The position numbers and the translations under genes are program-made. From Armatimonadota bacterium (GTDB lineage: Bacteria; Armatimonadota; Fimbriimonadia; Fimbriimonadales; Fimbriimonadaceae), in contig WGMG01000006.1 of the NCBI GenBank assembly GCA_016125185.1, positions 744,001-808,000 of the forward strand: a DNA stretch of 64,000 bases. Reading direction: 5' to 3'. Below the pieces are notes generated by a model, which worked only from the letters and a program-made list of their open reading frames with translations, had not been told where the DNA came from and did not search any database. This document shows, one piece after another, positions 19,154-27,075 of the stretch (position 1 is the stretch's first letter; each line of letters begins with the position of its first letter).

Positions 19154-19996
19154 TTAGTTATTCCAATTATTGGCTTTCAGCCAGAACAGGAGGTCCGTTG
19201 CCCAGGGGTGGGGGTTGGTATACGGTGCTTTGACGGTGAGGCCGATGCCGTGACCGCCCTTCTGGAAGATGTGGAGTTCGTAGGGGACCTTGTGGTCTCG
19301 GAGGGCGTCGGCGAACATCTCTGAGTTCTGCGACGGCACCACTGTGTCCTCGGTCGTACTCCAGATGAAGCAGGGCGGAGTATCTTTGGTGACCTGGCTG
19401 GGCAAATCCATAAAGTGCATCAGCTCTTTGGGGGCGTCGGGTCCGATCAGATTATCTCGTGAGCCGGTGTGGCCGTACGGAGCGTTAAAGGTTAGGACGG
19501 CGTAGCAAAGCACACCGAAGTCGGGGCGGGCGCTGATTTTGTCGATGTCATCCTTAGCCTCGTAGGCAGGGAAGTCGTAGTGGACACAGGCGGTTCCGGT
19601 GAGGTGTCCACCGGCCGAGGAGCCCATGAGTCCCACCGTTTTGAAGCCCATCGAGCGGACAGTGCGGACAGCGCGCTGGGCATCGGCGAGCATGGCGGGG
19701 TGGCGGTAGCCAAATTGTCCGAGGCGGTAGCGAAGCACAAACGCGGTGATGCCATGCATGGCAAGGAATTCGGCATAGTCGTGTCCTTCGTGGTCGGCCA
19801 GCATGTAGTATCCACCACCGGGGCAGACGACGATGGCGGTGTTGGACTTCTTCTCGGGGAGGAACGGGGTCAGGGTCGGGATGTCGTTCGCGCTCGTGCC
19901 CTTGGCGTAGGGGGTGTCTTTCCAGAGCGGGAAAGACTGTCCAGATTGGAGGTCGGATTGGGCCAGGATGAGACTGAGAGCGACGGTGCCAAACAT
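19154..19996 (-). CDS. Secreted alpha/beta hydrolase (acetyl-esterase-like)
   Basis: A 280-residue protein with a short signal (FGTVALSLILAQS). It has an alpha/beta-hydrolase core: the oxyanion segment CPGGGYY, nucleophile elbow GSSAGGH, acid in TTEDTVVP and His in GGHGIGL. The layout resembles bacterial acetyl-xylan or feruloyl esterases of the BD-FAE type, which remove acyl groups from polysaccharides. It fits with the other glycan-degrading functions in the window. It is divergent to a small membrane-anchored protein gene at 20040. The exact substrate is inferred only at family level. Confidence 0.85.
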   Translation of the reverse strand: MFGTVALSLILAQSDLQSGQSFPLWKDTPYAKGTSANDIPTLTPFLPEKKSNTAIVVCPGGGYYMLADHEGHDYAEFLAMHGITAFVLRYRLGQFGYRHPAMLADAQRAVRTVRSMGFKTVGLMGSSAGGHLTGTACVHYDFPAYEAKDDIDKISARPDFGVLCYAVLTFNAPYGHTGSRDNLIGPDAPKELMHFMDLPSQVTKDTPPCFIWSTTEDTVVPSQNSEMFADALRDHKVPYELHIFQKGGHGIGLTVKAPYTNPHPWATDLLFWLKANNWNN

Positions 19997-20039
19997 GGCG
20001 GGATTTTACACAAGAACAAAGTTGTGATAGAGTGAAATT

Positions 20040-20375
20040 GTGCTTGTTGCGCGCAAAAGATTGCGTGTCGTGGTTCTCCTTATCTTCGGCGTCGTCGCAA
20101 CGTTCTTTGTTTCACGTCATCGGGTCCCTCAATTCGTCAAGGACTCAGGCATTTCCATTCAATGGGATTCTAGAGAGCACGCTTTTCGAATGTCGTGTGA
20201 CGATCAAGACAAACTCCAAGCTGTCTTGAAAAAGGAAGGTTATGACTACGCAGGTTCGGTTGACTGTGCCGATGACGCTGGCATGTACGGATATAACATG
20301 TGGGATAAGGGTAGAGATCGAATTGAGGAAGGAGCGTTTTCAGGTGGTCGCGATATGTGTTTCGTACGCTTTTAG
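20040..20375 (+). CDS. Hypothetical N-terminally anchored protein
   Basis: 111 residues: a basic start (VARKRLR), one membrane segment (about 9-24), then a polar region with three Cys (SCDDQ, VDCADD, RDMCF). The candidate start is GTG 20040, with GATAGAG upstream. It is divergent from the esterase gene, 43 bases away. No family is recognised. Coding is supported only by length, the plausible anchor and a fair start, so this call is tentative. Confidence 0.45.
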   Translation: MLVARKRLRVVVLLIFGVVATFFVSRHRVPQFVKDSGISIQWDSREHAFRMSCDDQDKLQAVLKKEGYDYAGSVDCADDAGMYGYNMWDKGRDRIEEGAFSGGRDMCFVRF

Positions 20376-20782
20376 TTGTACAGACGAATCCTAGCCTCCG
20401 AACACTATGAACTCGTTTCGGCATAGAATTAAGCGGAAGCTATAGGCGATGATCGATAAGAGGGAAAGGCCTGAGTCCCTGCTCTACTTTGGACTCAACT
20501 CGTTGTCGATCACACTTTGGTGGCTTTCCCTCTTCCTTTGGCCCAATTCCCGAGAGAACTACTTTGGTTTCGATTACGCCCAACGCTGGCGCTGGGGTTT
20601 CGCCTTGCCTGACAACATGAATGCCAGGTCGGTTCATTCGTTATTTGGTAATTCTCAAAGATAGGAGGAATCTCACCCTCTTGGCATGGGCATACCCAGG
20701 AATAACGGCTTATGCTTGGGGCACAATGCCAAGATTGAAATTCCGCCTGCCTGATCAGGCAGGCGGAAAACGCTAGACGGCT
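20376..20782. other. Intergenic region with repeats and a doubtful short frame
   Basis: A 71-codon frame (20449-20664, plus) has one hydrophobic stretch (SLSITLWWLSLFLW) and no known homology; it may be a remnant. CTTGGCA (20679-20685) and TGCCAAG (20727-20733) form a long-range inverted repeat enclosing GGGCATACCCAGG. The palindrome at 20741-20768 is listed separately. Confidence 0.45.
20741..20768. repeat. 28-base perfect palindrome
   Basis: TTCCGCCTGCCTGA/TCAGGCAGGCGGAA reads the same on both strands with 14-base arms. It lies 15 bases after the stop of the minus-strand gene at 20783. TTTT precedes it and AATTTCAATCTT follows it on that strand, so it may also stop transcription. Confidence 0.7.
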
Positions 20783-21298
20783 CTAAGCCGAAAGATCGAT
20801 GCCGCCCGGGTCGCCGGCGACGTAGATTCGGTCACCCGGCAAGGGGCCGATGGGGGAACCTTTCTGGTCGGCGTCCGAGCCGGAGATACTTCCCGTGCCG
20901 GCGGGAAGAATTCGCATTCCGGGAAGTGGATCGGTTTCGGTGCCCTTCTGGTTGGAACCGGAGCCAGCGGGAAGGATTCTCATTCCCGGGAGAGGTCCTG
21001 CTGAGGAGCCCTTCTGGTTGGTGCTAGTGGGCGAGATCATGTTCACAAACTCTTTCTTTGCGGTGCCAAGATCGCCAACCTGGAGGGCTTCTCCGATGGT
21101 GGACATCGGGTTTGCGTTATTCACTTGGTTGGGAGGAAGCGGTCCTCGGTTGGAGCCGCTCTTCTGAAGTCGCGCGAAGGCGGTGCGGGCGGCGGTCAAA
21201 TTGTTGTTCTGCAAGGCGTTCGCCAGAGGTCGAAGCGCGAGCGTGTTATCCTTGTCTTGTTGGTTGGAGCCAACGGCCACTAAGCTCGAGATGTTCAT
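20783..21298 (-). CDS. Repeat protein of the MNIS...DLSA pair, member 1
   Basis: A 171-residue low-complexity protein without a signal peptide or membrane segment. It starts MNISSL and ends IDLSA, as does its neighbour at 21651-22031. It has two helical units of the form L-x-x-A-L-x-x-(G/N)-(D/N)-L-x-x-A-(R/K)-x-x-F, about 25-44 and 70-88. Then come three copies of a Pro/Gly motif GPLPG-x-RI(L/Y)-x-AG in the last 80 residues, separated by NQKG or DQKG. Unknown function. The units resemble the GDL-x-x-AQ-x-AF helical repeats of uncharacterised proteins in other phyla (from memory). Probably a small helical repeat scaffold with a disordered tail. Confidence 0.7.
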   Translation of the reverse strand: MNISSLVAVGSNQQDKDNTLALRPLANALQNNNLTAARTAFARLQKSGSNRGPLPPNQVNNANPMSTIGEALQVGDLGTAKKEFVNMISPTSTNQKGSSAGPLPGMRILPAGSGSNQKGTETDPLPGMRILPAGTGSISGSDADQKGSPIGPLPGDRIYVAGDPGGIDLSA

Positions 21299-21650
21299 TT
21301 TCGTCTCCTTTTCGGGCGGGGCGAAGATCGGTAAAAATGCTAGGTCCCGGATTGATTGTCGGTCAATCTATTGAATGTGATTAGGTTTGGCGAAATTTAG
21401 CCCTTTGCCGTTGGTGGCGACGGGGCTTCGCCCGGGTCGCCCCGATTCTCGGGACTCCTTGAACTCTAAACGGTGCGGTGCAGATCCAGGGGTCTTCGCT
21501 TTGCTACGACGCCCTAAGGGTTGATTAAATACTTGGGTTTTAGTCGGCGCTACGAACTCGACTCTGATCAATTTGTTCAGGGTGAGAATTAGGCAAGAAG
21601 TAGGGCCGCTTGCTTCGGCGGAAGGGCGGCCCAGGGTTAGTGCAGGTGAT
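21299..21650. other. Intergenic region between the two repeat-protein genes
   Basis: 352 bases. GGGCCGC/GCGGCCC with a 14-base loop (about 21604-21634) could be a terminator for the 21651 gene but lacks a T run. The rest is probably the leader of the 20783-21298 gene. The 67-codon frame here shows no domain. Confidence 0.45.
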
Positions 21651-22031
21651 TTAAGCCGAAAGATCGACGGAAAGGCTTCCGGAGAGGTTGACGGCGTTGG
21701 TGTTGGTCGAACTGGAGTCGTCCGCCTTGTGGTGGTGATGATGCTGGTGCGCCTGCGACATCTGGGTCTGCATTGACTGGAAAGCCTTTTGCGCGCCCGC
21801 GAGGTCGCCCGACTGGAGTGCGGAGCTCAGGGCCGACCAATTCTGATCGTCGGCGTCGTTGTCGTTGCCTTTGGCTCCTTGCTTGGATTGTCGCTTGGCC
21901 TGGATGTCGGCAAATGCCTTTTGTGCTCCGGCCAAGTCACCGCTTTTCAGAGCCGATGCGAGCGCCTGGAAAGGTCGCGGCTTCGTCTCTTGCTGAGCGG
22001 CGGCGGCTGTTTGTAAGCCCGAAATGTTCAT
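21651..22031 (-). CDS. Repeat protein of the MNIS...DLSA pair, member 2
   Basis: A 126-residue paralogue of the 20783-21298 product. It starts MNISGLQTAAAAQQ and ends VDLSA, and has two near-identical units LASALKSGDLAGAQKAFADI (about 25-44) and LSSALQSGDLAGAQKAFQSM (about 68-87). A His-rich linker QAHQHHHHHK (about 92-101) could bind metal. There is no signal peptide. The last coding bases of both genes are nearly identical (GATCTTTCGGCT then stop), so the terminus is under selection or recently duplicated. Unknown function; proteins with GDLAGAQ-type repeats are widespread but uncharacterised. Confidence 0.7.
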   Translation of the reverse strand: MNISGLQTAAAAQQETKPRPFQALASALKSGDLAGAQKAFADIQAKRQSKQGAKGNDNDADDQNWSALSSALQSGDLAGAQKAFQSMQTQMSQAHQHHHHHKADDSSSTNTNAVNLSGSLSVDLSA

Positions 22032-22154
22032 GTTAATTTTCCTTGAAAGGGCAGCGCTTGCTCATTGAGGCGCTCCCAGTGGATTCTTCGGTACTAAAAG
22101 TAAATCGGTTTAGATTGAAGTGTAACTAAAGTACTAAATTCTTACACATCAAAA

Positions 22155-23048
22155 ATGGCGGCTCAGTACTCCATTCTTGGGCCGTTTGGATGTATGCTCC
22201 CGAGCATCATGGGTTTCAGCCGTCGCGATGTCCTTTCTCGTCTTTCCGCCACTGCCGGAGGGTTTCTTTTAGGCGGTCTCGTCAGTCGAGGAGCCGAAGC
22301 ACAAGGTTACGACGATACGCCGATGCTTCCTGGTGGTCACTGGAGGGTTCACGACAGCAAGCGGCCCCAGCCGACGGTCATTACTCCGGGTGCGGTTGCG
22401 GGCGCGGCTCCCTCGGATGCGGTGGTGCTGTTTGGCGGCAAGGATCTTTCGATGTGGAAGAGCGGGGAAGACGCTGCGAAGTGGAAGGTTGCGCCCGGCG
22501 AGTACTTTGAGTCCACACGCGGAACCGGCAATATTCGAACGCGAGACGAGTTCGGCGATTGTCAACTTCATGTGGAGTTCTGTGAGCCAAATCCACCGAA
22601 GGGAAGTGACCAGGGACGCGGTAACTCGGGCATCTTTTTGTTTGGGCGATACGAGATTCAGGTTCTGGACTGTTTTGAGAACAAGACTTACGCTGACGGT
22701 ATGACGGGGTCGATCTACGGCCAGACGCCGCCATTGGTAAACGCTTGCCGCAAGCCGGGTACGTGGGAGACATACGATATCGTGTTCGTGGGTCCGCGAT
22801 TCGATGGTGACAAACTGGTGACCCCAGCGCTGGCGACGGTGTTCCTGAACGGTGTGTTGGTTCAGCACGCGACGCCATTGATTGGCTCGACGCAGCACCG
22901 GCAAGTGGGCAAGTATGAGCCGCATGGGCCGAAGGGTGCACTGGAACTGCAGGATCATGGCGATCCGGTGCGATATCGCAACATCTGGATTCGGGAAATT
23001 GGTCCGCATGCCGAGGTGTACACACGGGCGATGAATAGCATCGGTTAG
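22155..23048 (+). CDS. DUF1080 protein (3-keto-disaccharide hydrolase domain), Tat-exported
   Basis: A 297-residue protein with the Tat signal FSRRDVLSRLSATAGGFLLGG and a concanavalin-like DUF1080 domain (about 85-285): VVLFGGKDLSMWK, NSGIFLFGRYEIQVLDCF, ALELQDHGDPVRYRNIWIRE. DUF1080 is now named the 3-keto-glucoside/disaccharide hydrolase domain in family databases and is common in Planctomycetes and Armatimonadota. It probably acts on oxidised sugars or plant glycosides outside the cytoplasm. In-frame ATGs at 22194 and 22209 are alternative starts; the latter gives a shorter Tat signal like that of the amidohydrolase. None has a good ribosome binding site. Confidence 0.85.
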   Translation: MAAQYSILGPFGCMLPSIMGFSRRDVLSRLSATAGGFLLGGLVSRGAEAQGYDDTPMLPGGHWRVHDSKRPQPTVITPGAVAGAAPSDAVVLFGGKDLSMWKSGEDAAKWKVAPGEYFESTRGTGNIRTRDEFGDCQLHVEFCEPNPPKGSDQGRGNSGIFLFGRYEIQVLDCFENKTYADGMTGSIYGQTPPLVNACRKPGTWETYDIVFVGPRFDGDKLVTPALATVFLNGVLVQHATPLIGSTQHRQVGKYEPHGPKGALELQDHGDPVRYRNIWIREIGPHAEVYTRAMNSIG

Positions 23049-23071
23049 GGCGATCTGGCCCTCACCTCCGG

Positions 23072-23102
23072 CCCTCTCCCATTTCAAGATTCGGGAGAGG
23101 GG
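23072..23102. repeat. CCCTCTCCC/GGGAGAGGG intergenic hairpin
   Basis: CCCTCTCCC (23072-23080) pairs with GGGAGAGGG (from 23093) after a 12-base loop, preceded by CCCTCACCTCCGG. It resembles the intergenic hairpins seen at 25889-25922 and, inside a gene, at 2795-2823. No T run follows, so a repeat is more likely than a terminator. Confidence 0.65.
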
Positions 23103-23189
23103 AGTACTCGTTCGATAAATTGCGATCGGCTTTGAGCGTCCCTCTTCACTGGCTTTTCCGAATGGCGGTGGCGGTGGTAACATGCCCGC

Positions 23190-24623
23190 ATGTTGAGGCG
23201 ATTGAGTTTTGCAATCCTAGCCGCCGCGATTGGCGGAACCGCTTTGGCCCAGGGGGACCAGGCGACCATCGACAAGATTCTCGACGAAGGAATGGTTCGC
23301 AACCAGGCTCGGCAGACGCTAGAGACTTTTTGCGGTCAATTTGGCGCACGGCTGACGTCCTCGCAGGCGCTTGAGAAAGCGCAGGCGTGGGCGATGGAGC
23401 AGTTTAAGTCCTATGGCTGTACGAACGTTCACTTGGAGAAGTGGGGCGAGTGGCCGGTCGGCTTCGATCGAGCCATGTCGGGCCATGTGGGGCGGATGAC
23501 GGCCCCGTTTTCGCGTGAGCTGCAGTTCACGACGCCGAGTTGGACACCGGGCACGAGGGGGCTGACGAAGGGCACGGCGATTATGGAGCCGAAGTCGATG
23601 GACGACTTGACGGCGCATAAGTCTGACTATAAAGGAAAGTGGCTCGTGCTGTCCTCGGCCTTGCCGCGGCGACGTCCATCGGCGAGCGGCGAGACTCAAG
23701 CTCCCGACCCGCGTACCTTGGTGATCGAGGCGGCGTTCAAGGCTGGGATTCTTGGGACAATCACCCCTTCGCGAAATGATTTGGTGGTGACGTTTGGCAA
23801 CTACAACATCACCTGGGACAAGCTTCCGACGCAGACAAGCATCATCGTTCGGAAGAGCGACTACGACGCGATGACCGGCGCGATGACGGCAGGGCAGAAG
23901 GTTCAGCTTGAGTTCGACATCAAGCAGAGCTTCCGCAAGGGGCCGATCGCGATCAATAACGTGGTGGCCGAAATTAAGGGAACCGAGAAGCCGGATGAAG
24001 TGGTGATCGTGAGCGGTCACTATGACAGTTGGGACGGACCGGGTTCACAGGGTGCGCTCGACAACGGCAACGGCTCGGCGGTGACGATGGAGACGGCGCG
24101 AATCCTGATGGCTTCGGGCGCAAAGCCGAAGCGGACGATCCGGTTCATTCTGTGGTCGGGCGAGGAGCAGGGGCTGTTCGGCTCGCGCGGATACGTGAAG
24201 GACCACGAGGCGGAGATGGATAAGATCAGTTGCGTGCTGGTGGATGATGGCGGAACGAACTACTGGGGTGGCTTCGTCGGTCTGGAGACGCAGCGGTCGA
24301 TGTTCCAGCCCTCCATGGATGTGCTGAACAAGGCGTTTGCCGATCTGCCGATGATCTTTCGGGCTCAGGAACAGATGCCGAAAGGAGGCGGAAGCGACCA
24401 CGCGAGCTTCAATGCGGTGGGCGTTCCCGGCTTCTTTACGATCGAGACGGGTGTGAGCGACTATAACTACGTTCACCACACTCAGCACGACAAGATCGAA
24501 GCGGCGATCAATAAATACATGATTCAGTCGAGCACGGCGGCAGCGGTGACGTCGTTCAACATTGCGTGCGCGGACGGGATGATGCCGCGAGGTCCAAAGC
24601 CGGCTCCTCCGGTGGGCGGCTAG
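23190..24623 (+). CDS. Secreted M28-family metallopeptidase
   Basis: A 477-residue zinc aminopeptidase or carboxypeptidase with a clear signal peptide (LRRLSFAILAAAIGGTALAQ). An inserted PA-like domain (about 120-245) precedes the catalytic core. The expected M28 ligands are visible: H277 (SGHYDSWD), D291 (ALDNGNGS), E325-E326 (WSGEEQGLF), the Asp in VLVDDGG and a late His in YVHHTQHD. Two zinc ions and peptide N-terminus cleavage are family knowledge. It probably feeds peptide uptake. It ends before a strong hairpin at 24632 and is followed by a DMT-type membrane gene. Confidence 0.9.
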   Translation: MLRRLSFAILAAAIGGTALAQGDQATIDKILDEGMVRNQARQTLETFCGQFGARLTSSQALEKAQAWAMEQFKSYGCTNVHLEKWGEWPVGFDRAMSGHVGRMTAPFSRELQFTTPSWTPGTRGLTKGTAIMEPKSMDDLTAHKSDYKGKWLVLSSALPRRRPSASGETQAPDPRTLVIEAAFKAGILGTITPSRNDLVVTFGNYNITWDKLPTQTSIIVRKSDYDAMTGAMTAGQKVQLEFDIKQSFRKGPIAINNVVAEIKGTEKPDEVVIVSGHYDSWDGPGSQGALDNGNGSAVTMETARILMASGAKPKRTIRFILWSGEEQGLFGSRGYVKDHEAEMDKISCVLVDDGGTNYWGGFVGLETQRSMFQPSMDVLNKAFADLPMIFRAQEQMPKGGGSDHASFNAVGVPGFFTIETGVSDYNYVHHTQHDKIEAAINKYMIQSSTAAAVTSFNIACADGMMPRGPKPAPPVGG

Positions 24624-24631
24624 CGTATTTT

Positions 24632-24662
24632 GACCCTGGGGAAATGACATTTCCCCAGGGTC
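24632..24662 (+). terminator. Strong hairpin after the M28 peptidase gene
   Basis: GACCCTGGGGAAAT and ATTTCCCCAGGGTC are perfect 14-base arms around GAC. It starts nine bases after the stop. There is no T run after it, so termination is likely but not certain. Confidence 0.6.
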
Positions 24663-24712
24663 GCGCTGTTTCCCATCGAGTTCGGAACGAAGGCTGAGAT
24701 AGACTCAGACCG

Positions 24713-25054
24713 GTGAAAAAGGTCGCTATTCTCGTTGCGCTTCTGCTCTGTTCGAACGTCTTTATGAACTTTGCCTGGTATGGGCATCTCAAGTACAAAA
24801 GTAGCCCAATATTGATCGCTATCCTCGCGAGTTGGGGATTAGCCTTTTTCGAGTACTGCTTTCAGGTTCCGGCCAACCGTATCGGCAGTGATGCATTGAA
24901 TCCCACTCAGTTGAAGGTGATTCAGGAAATCATCTCGCTATCGACGTTTTCCGTCGTGGCCTTCGTGCTCTTTCGAGAAAAGCCGACGACGAACCACGGA
25001 ATTGCCTTTCTGTTAATGGTCGCGGCAGCCTACTTTGCGACTAAAAAAGGGTGA
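24713..25054 (+). CDS. DUF486/DMT-superfamily small membrane protein
   Basis: A 113-residue protein with four hydrophobic helices. The DUF486 pattern is visible: SNVFMNFAWYGHLK in helix 1, SWGLAFFEYCFQVPANRIG in the middle, QLKVIQEIISLSTFSVVAFVLF, and a last helix HGIAFLLMVAAAYFA. This family belongs to the drug/metabolite transporter superfamily, but its transport substrate is unknown. Start GTG 24713. It is convergent with the GNAT gene; the hairpin at 25063-25095 lies between them. Confidence 0.85.
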   Translation: MKKVAILVALLLCSNVFMNFAWYGHLKYKSSPILIAILASWGLAFFEYCFQVPANRIGSDALNPTQLKVIQEIISLSTFSVVAFVLFREKPTTNHGIAFLLMVAAAYFATKKG

Positions 25055-25062
25055 GGATTAGA

Positions 25063-25095
25063 CGCAAAAATGCCCAGGTCGTGCGCGTCCTGGGC
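25063..25095 (-). terminator. Terminator of the GNAT gene (duplicated type)
   Basis: On the minus strand GCCCAGG...CCTGGGC (25072-25095) is followed by ATTTTTGCG. The same hairpin and flanks (GTGAGG, AGACGCAAAAA, 24-base stem-loop, AATGG) recur at 25931-25960. Confidence 0.75.
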
Positions 25096-25195
25096 AATGG
25101 CGGGAGAGAGAGCACCTCCAGGTCCGCAAGACTAAACGCGAGGATGAATCGTTAGGGGGCGATTTGGCCTCAACTGAAGGTGGCCGAGGCAGTTG

Positions 25196-25804
25196 CTATT
25201 GCTTTAGTCTCTCGATCAATTCGCGAAGGTTGGTCCACCCGTAGCCGCCGTCGAATCCGCCTTTCGTGTTTAGCAAACGCTCGCCACCGATCGCTTCGTG
25301 AAACGCGATCGACGGATTGCTGGGTTCGCCGAAGAGTACAACTGCGTCGATTCCTCGTTGCAAGAACCGTTCGGCCGTCTCGAGAACCAGCCGCTTTCCC
25401 AATCCGAGTCGCTGGTATTGCGAAAGCAGATAGATCTTGTTGATTTCACCGGTGAACTCTGGCCGCTCGGCGCTGGAGTATGTTTTGCCCTTCGTGAATC
25501 CGATCAGTTCGCCGTCGAGCTCGATCACCACAGCGAACCAATTCGTTTGCGGGCTTTGAAACTGCTCGATCCACTGATATTCGCGGATGGCAAAGGTCGG
25601 AGGGCGTTTCACGTCGGGGTAAGTTTCTGCCCAAGCTACGACATGCAACTGGGCGAGTTTGGGAATGTCCTCGGCGGTGACGTCACGGAAGACGGCTTTG
25701 CTTAGATCCTCTCCTCGCTCACGTAGACCGACGAGGTTGGCTTCTTTCGTTGGGCGCAGTTTCGCGTAGCGGGCTCGCTTGACTGAATTGAGGAATTCCT
25801 TCAT
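25196..25804 (-). CDS. GNAT-family N-acetyltransferase
   Basis: A 202-residue cytoplasmic GNAT fold. VFRDVTAEDIPKLAQLH opens the domain at about residue 38, EINKIYLLSQYQRLGLGKRLV carries the acetyl-CoA-binding Q/RxxGxG/A motif (QRLGLGK), and AVVLFGEPSNPSIAFHEAIGGE is the motif B region. The first 35 residues are basic. The substrate is unknown. It is monocistronic with a terminator at 25063-25095, in the opposite direction to the DMT-type gene. Confidence 0.85.
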   Translation of the reverse strand: MKEFLNSVKRARYAKLRPTKEANLVGLRERGEDLSKAVFRDVTAEDIPKLAQLHVVAWAETYPDVKRPPTFAIREYQWIEQFQSPQTNWFAVVIELDGELIGFTKGKTYSSAERPEFTGEINKIYLLSQYQRLGLGKRLVLETAERFLQRGIDAVVLFGEPSNPSIAFHEAIGGERLLNTKGGFDGGYGWTNLRELIERLKQ

Positions 25805-25888
25805 GTCGACGTTGGAAGATTATCTTTTCCGTTGCCCCTCAATCCCTTTTTACCCAAAGGTTGCTACAAGGGCAAGCTTTGTTGCGGA

Positions 25889-25922
25889 CCCTCCCTCTCC
25901 CCAAACACCAAAGGGGTGAGGT
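25889..25922. repeat. CCCTCCCTCTCCCC...GGGGTGAGG repeat
   Basis: Intergenic palindrome-like element (CCTCTCCCC, short loop, AAGGGGTGAGG) related to 23072-23102. It leads directly into the duplicated terminator at 25931. Confidence 0.5.
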
Positions 25923-25930
25923 TCAGACGC

Positions 25931-25960
25931 AAAAAAGCCCAGGTCGTGCGCGTCCTGGGC
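25931..25960 (-). terminator. Terminator of the M42-yggS-sepF operon (duplicated type)
   Basis: On the minus strand GCCCAGGACGCGCACGACCTGGGC (two arms and loop, 25937-25960) is followed by TTTTTT (25931-25936). It lies 26 bases after the sepF stop. The stem-loop is identical to the one at 25072-25095. Confidence 0.85.
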
Positions 25961-25986
25961 AATGGAGGAAGGGCTCGCGCTTCTCG

Positions 25987-26403
25987 TTAATTCTTGAGCG
26001 CGTTCATTCGTGGCGTTGCCGGAGCAACTTCGACTAAAGCCTGTTTCGGGGCGATGAGATAAACATCGGGGCCGAGTTCTTCCCAAGTTCCTTCTTGGAC
26101 ATAGTTGACGCCGCAAAGGAAGTTCAGGACCTTGTCTTTCACTTCGGGAGTCAGAAGGGTGAGATTCAAAATTTGCTGTTCGCCATGCTTGAGGCCATTG
26201 GCGGTGGCCATGGCATCTTCGAAGTTCATAACCTCTTTTCGAACCGTGATGGTGTACCGGTGGGTCGGCCGCATCGGCGACATGACGACGGGCTGATCCA
26301 TGGTTTCAGGTTCGAAGTCGTCGACGAACTCGTCGTCTTGGCGGGTAAACAGGTTGGCGATTTTGCCGATAATGGACGGTTTGTCCTGTACCATCTCTTC
26401 CAT
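25987..26403 (-). CDS. sepF: Cell division protein SepF
   Basis: A 138-residue SepF. It has an N-terminal amphipathic segment (SIIGKIANLFTRQD), an acidic linker and the conserved domain with ITVRKEVMNFEDAMATANGLKHGEQQILNLTLL followed by KDKVLNFLCGVNYVQEGTWEELGPDVYLIAP. SepF polymerises and tethers FtsZ to the membrane in Firmicutes, Actinobacteria, Cyanobacteria and others that lack or supplement FtsA. It is the last gene after yggS (24 bases between), the classic yggS-sepF neighbourhood. The terminator at 25931-25960 ends the operon. Confidence 0.92.
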   Translation of the reverse strand: MEEMVQDKPSIIGKIANLFTRQDDEFVDDFEPETMDQPVVMSPMRPTHRYTITVRKEVMNFEDAMATANGLKHGEQQILNLTLLTPEVKDKVLNFLCGVNYVQEGTWEELGPDVYLIAPKQALVEVAPATPRMNALKN

Positions 26404-26427
26404 GAGTCTTTCTCTTAAATAATTTCT

Positions 26428-27069
26428 TTATCTCTCCCCGAAGAGAGAGGTTCCAACTCTGACGTGGGTCGCTCCTTCCTGGATGGCCACGCCAAAATCT
26501 TTGCTCATTCCCATGCTGAGCCAATCGCCTCCGACTTTCTCGTTCAACCTTCGAAGCTTTTCGAAGTAAGGTCGCGAATCCTCCGCTTCCCGAACAATCG
26601 GACCGATGGTCATCAAACCTCGGAATATTGCTAGGTCAGATTGTATGACACAGTTGTGGAATTCGTCAAGGCTTTTTTCTAAAATTCCAGACTTTTGTGG
26701 TTCATTCGCAGTATTTACCTCGATGAGCACCTGAATTGGTTTGGAAAGCTTACTAATTTCCTTAACCTGAGACTCGGTCTCGATGGTGTGAATAACGTCG
26801 CATATTTCGGCGGCTCGGCGCAGTTTATTGCTCTGTAGCTTGCCGATGAAGTGCCATACGATGTCTGGCGGCAAAGTTTCGGCTTTGGGAATGAGTTCTT
26901 GCAGGCGGCTCTCGCCGAAATGGAGATGGCCAAGATCGTACAGTTTCCGAACAATATCGGCGGGCTGGGTTTTGCTGGCGGCGATGAGAGTGACGCTCGC
27001 CGGGTCGCGCCCGACGAGATCGCAATTGCGCGCGATCTCGTCGAGAACGGCTTGGTACCGGGCCTTCAT
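26428..27069 (-). CDS. YggS/PLPBP-family pyridoxal phosphate homeostasis protein
   Basis: A 213-residue PLP-binding TIM barrel without known catalysis, involved in vitamin B6 and amino-acid homeostasis. Visible family marks are LIAASKTQP with the PLP lysine K33, HFGESRLQEL, WHFIGKLQSNK, a variant of IGxLQxNK, and the end LSMGMSKDFGVAIQEGATHVRVGTSLFG. It sits six bases after the M42 peptidase stop and 24 bases before sepF, an arrangement known from many bacteria with SepF. Confidence 0.92.
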   Translation of the reverse strand: MKARYQAVLDEIARNCDLVGRDPASVTLIAASKTQPADIVRKLYDLGHLHFGESRLQELIPKAETLPPDIVWHFIGKLQSNKLRRAAEICDVIHTIETESQVKEISKLSKPIQVLIEVNTANEPQKSGILEKSLDEFHNCVIQSDLAIFRGLMTIGPIVREAEDSRPYFEKLRRLNEKVGGDWLSMGMSKDFGVAIQEGATHVRVGTSLFGER

Positions 27070-27075
27070 TCGGGC

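Noticed and set aside
20449-20664. 71-codon plus-strand frame with one hydrophobic stretch
   Set aside because: Weak start, overlapping opposite frame, no recognisable family; noted in the intergenic entry only.
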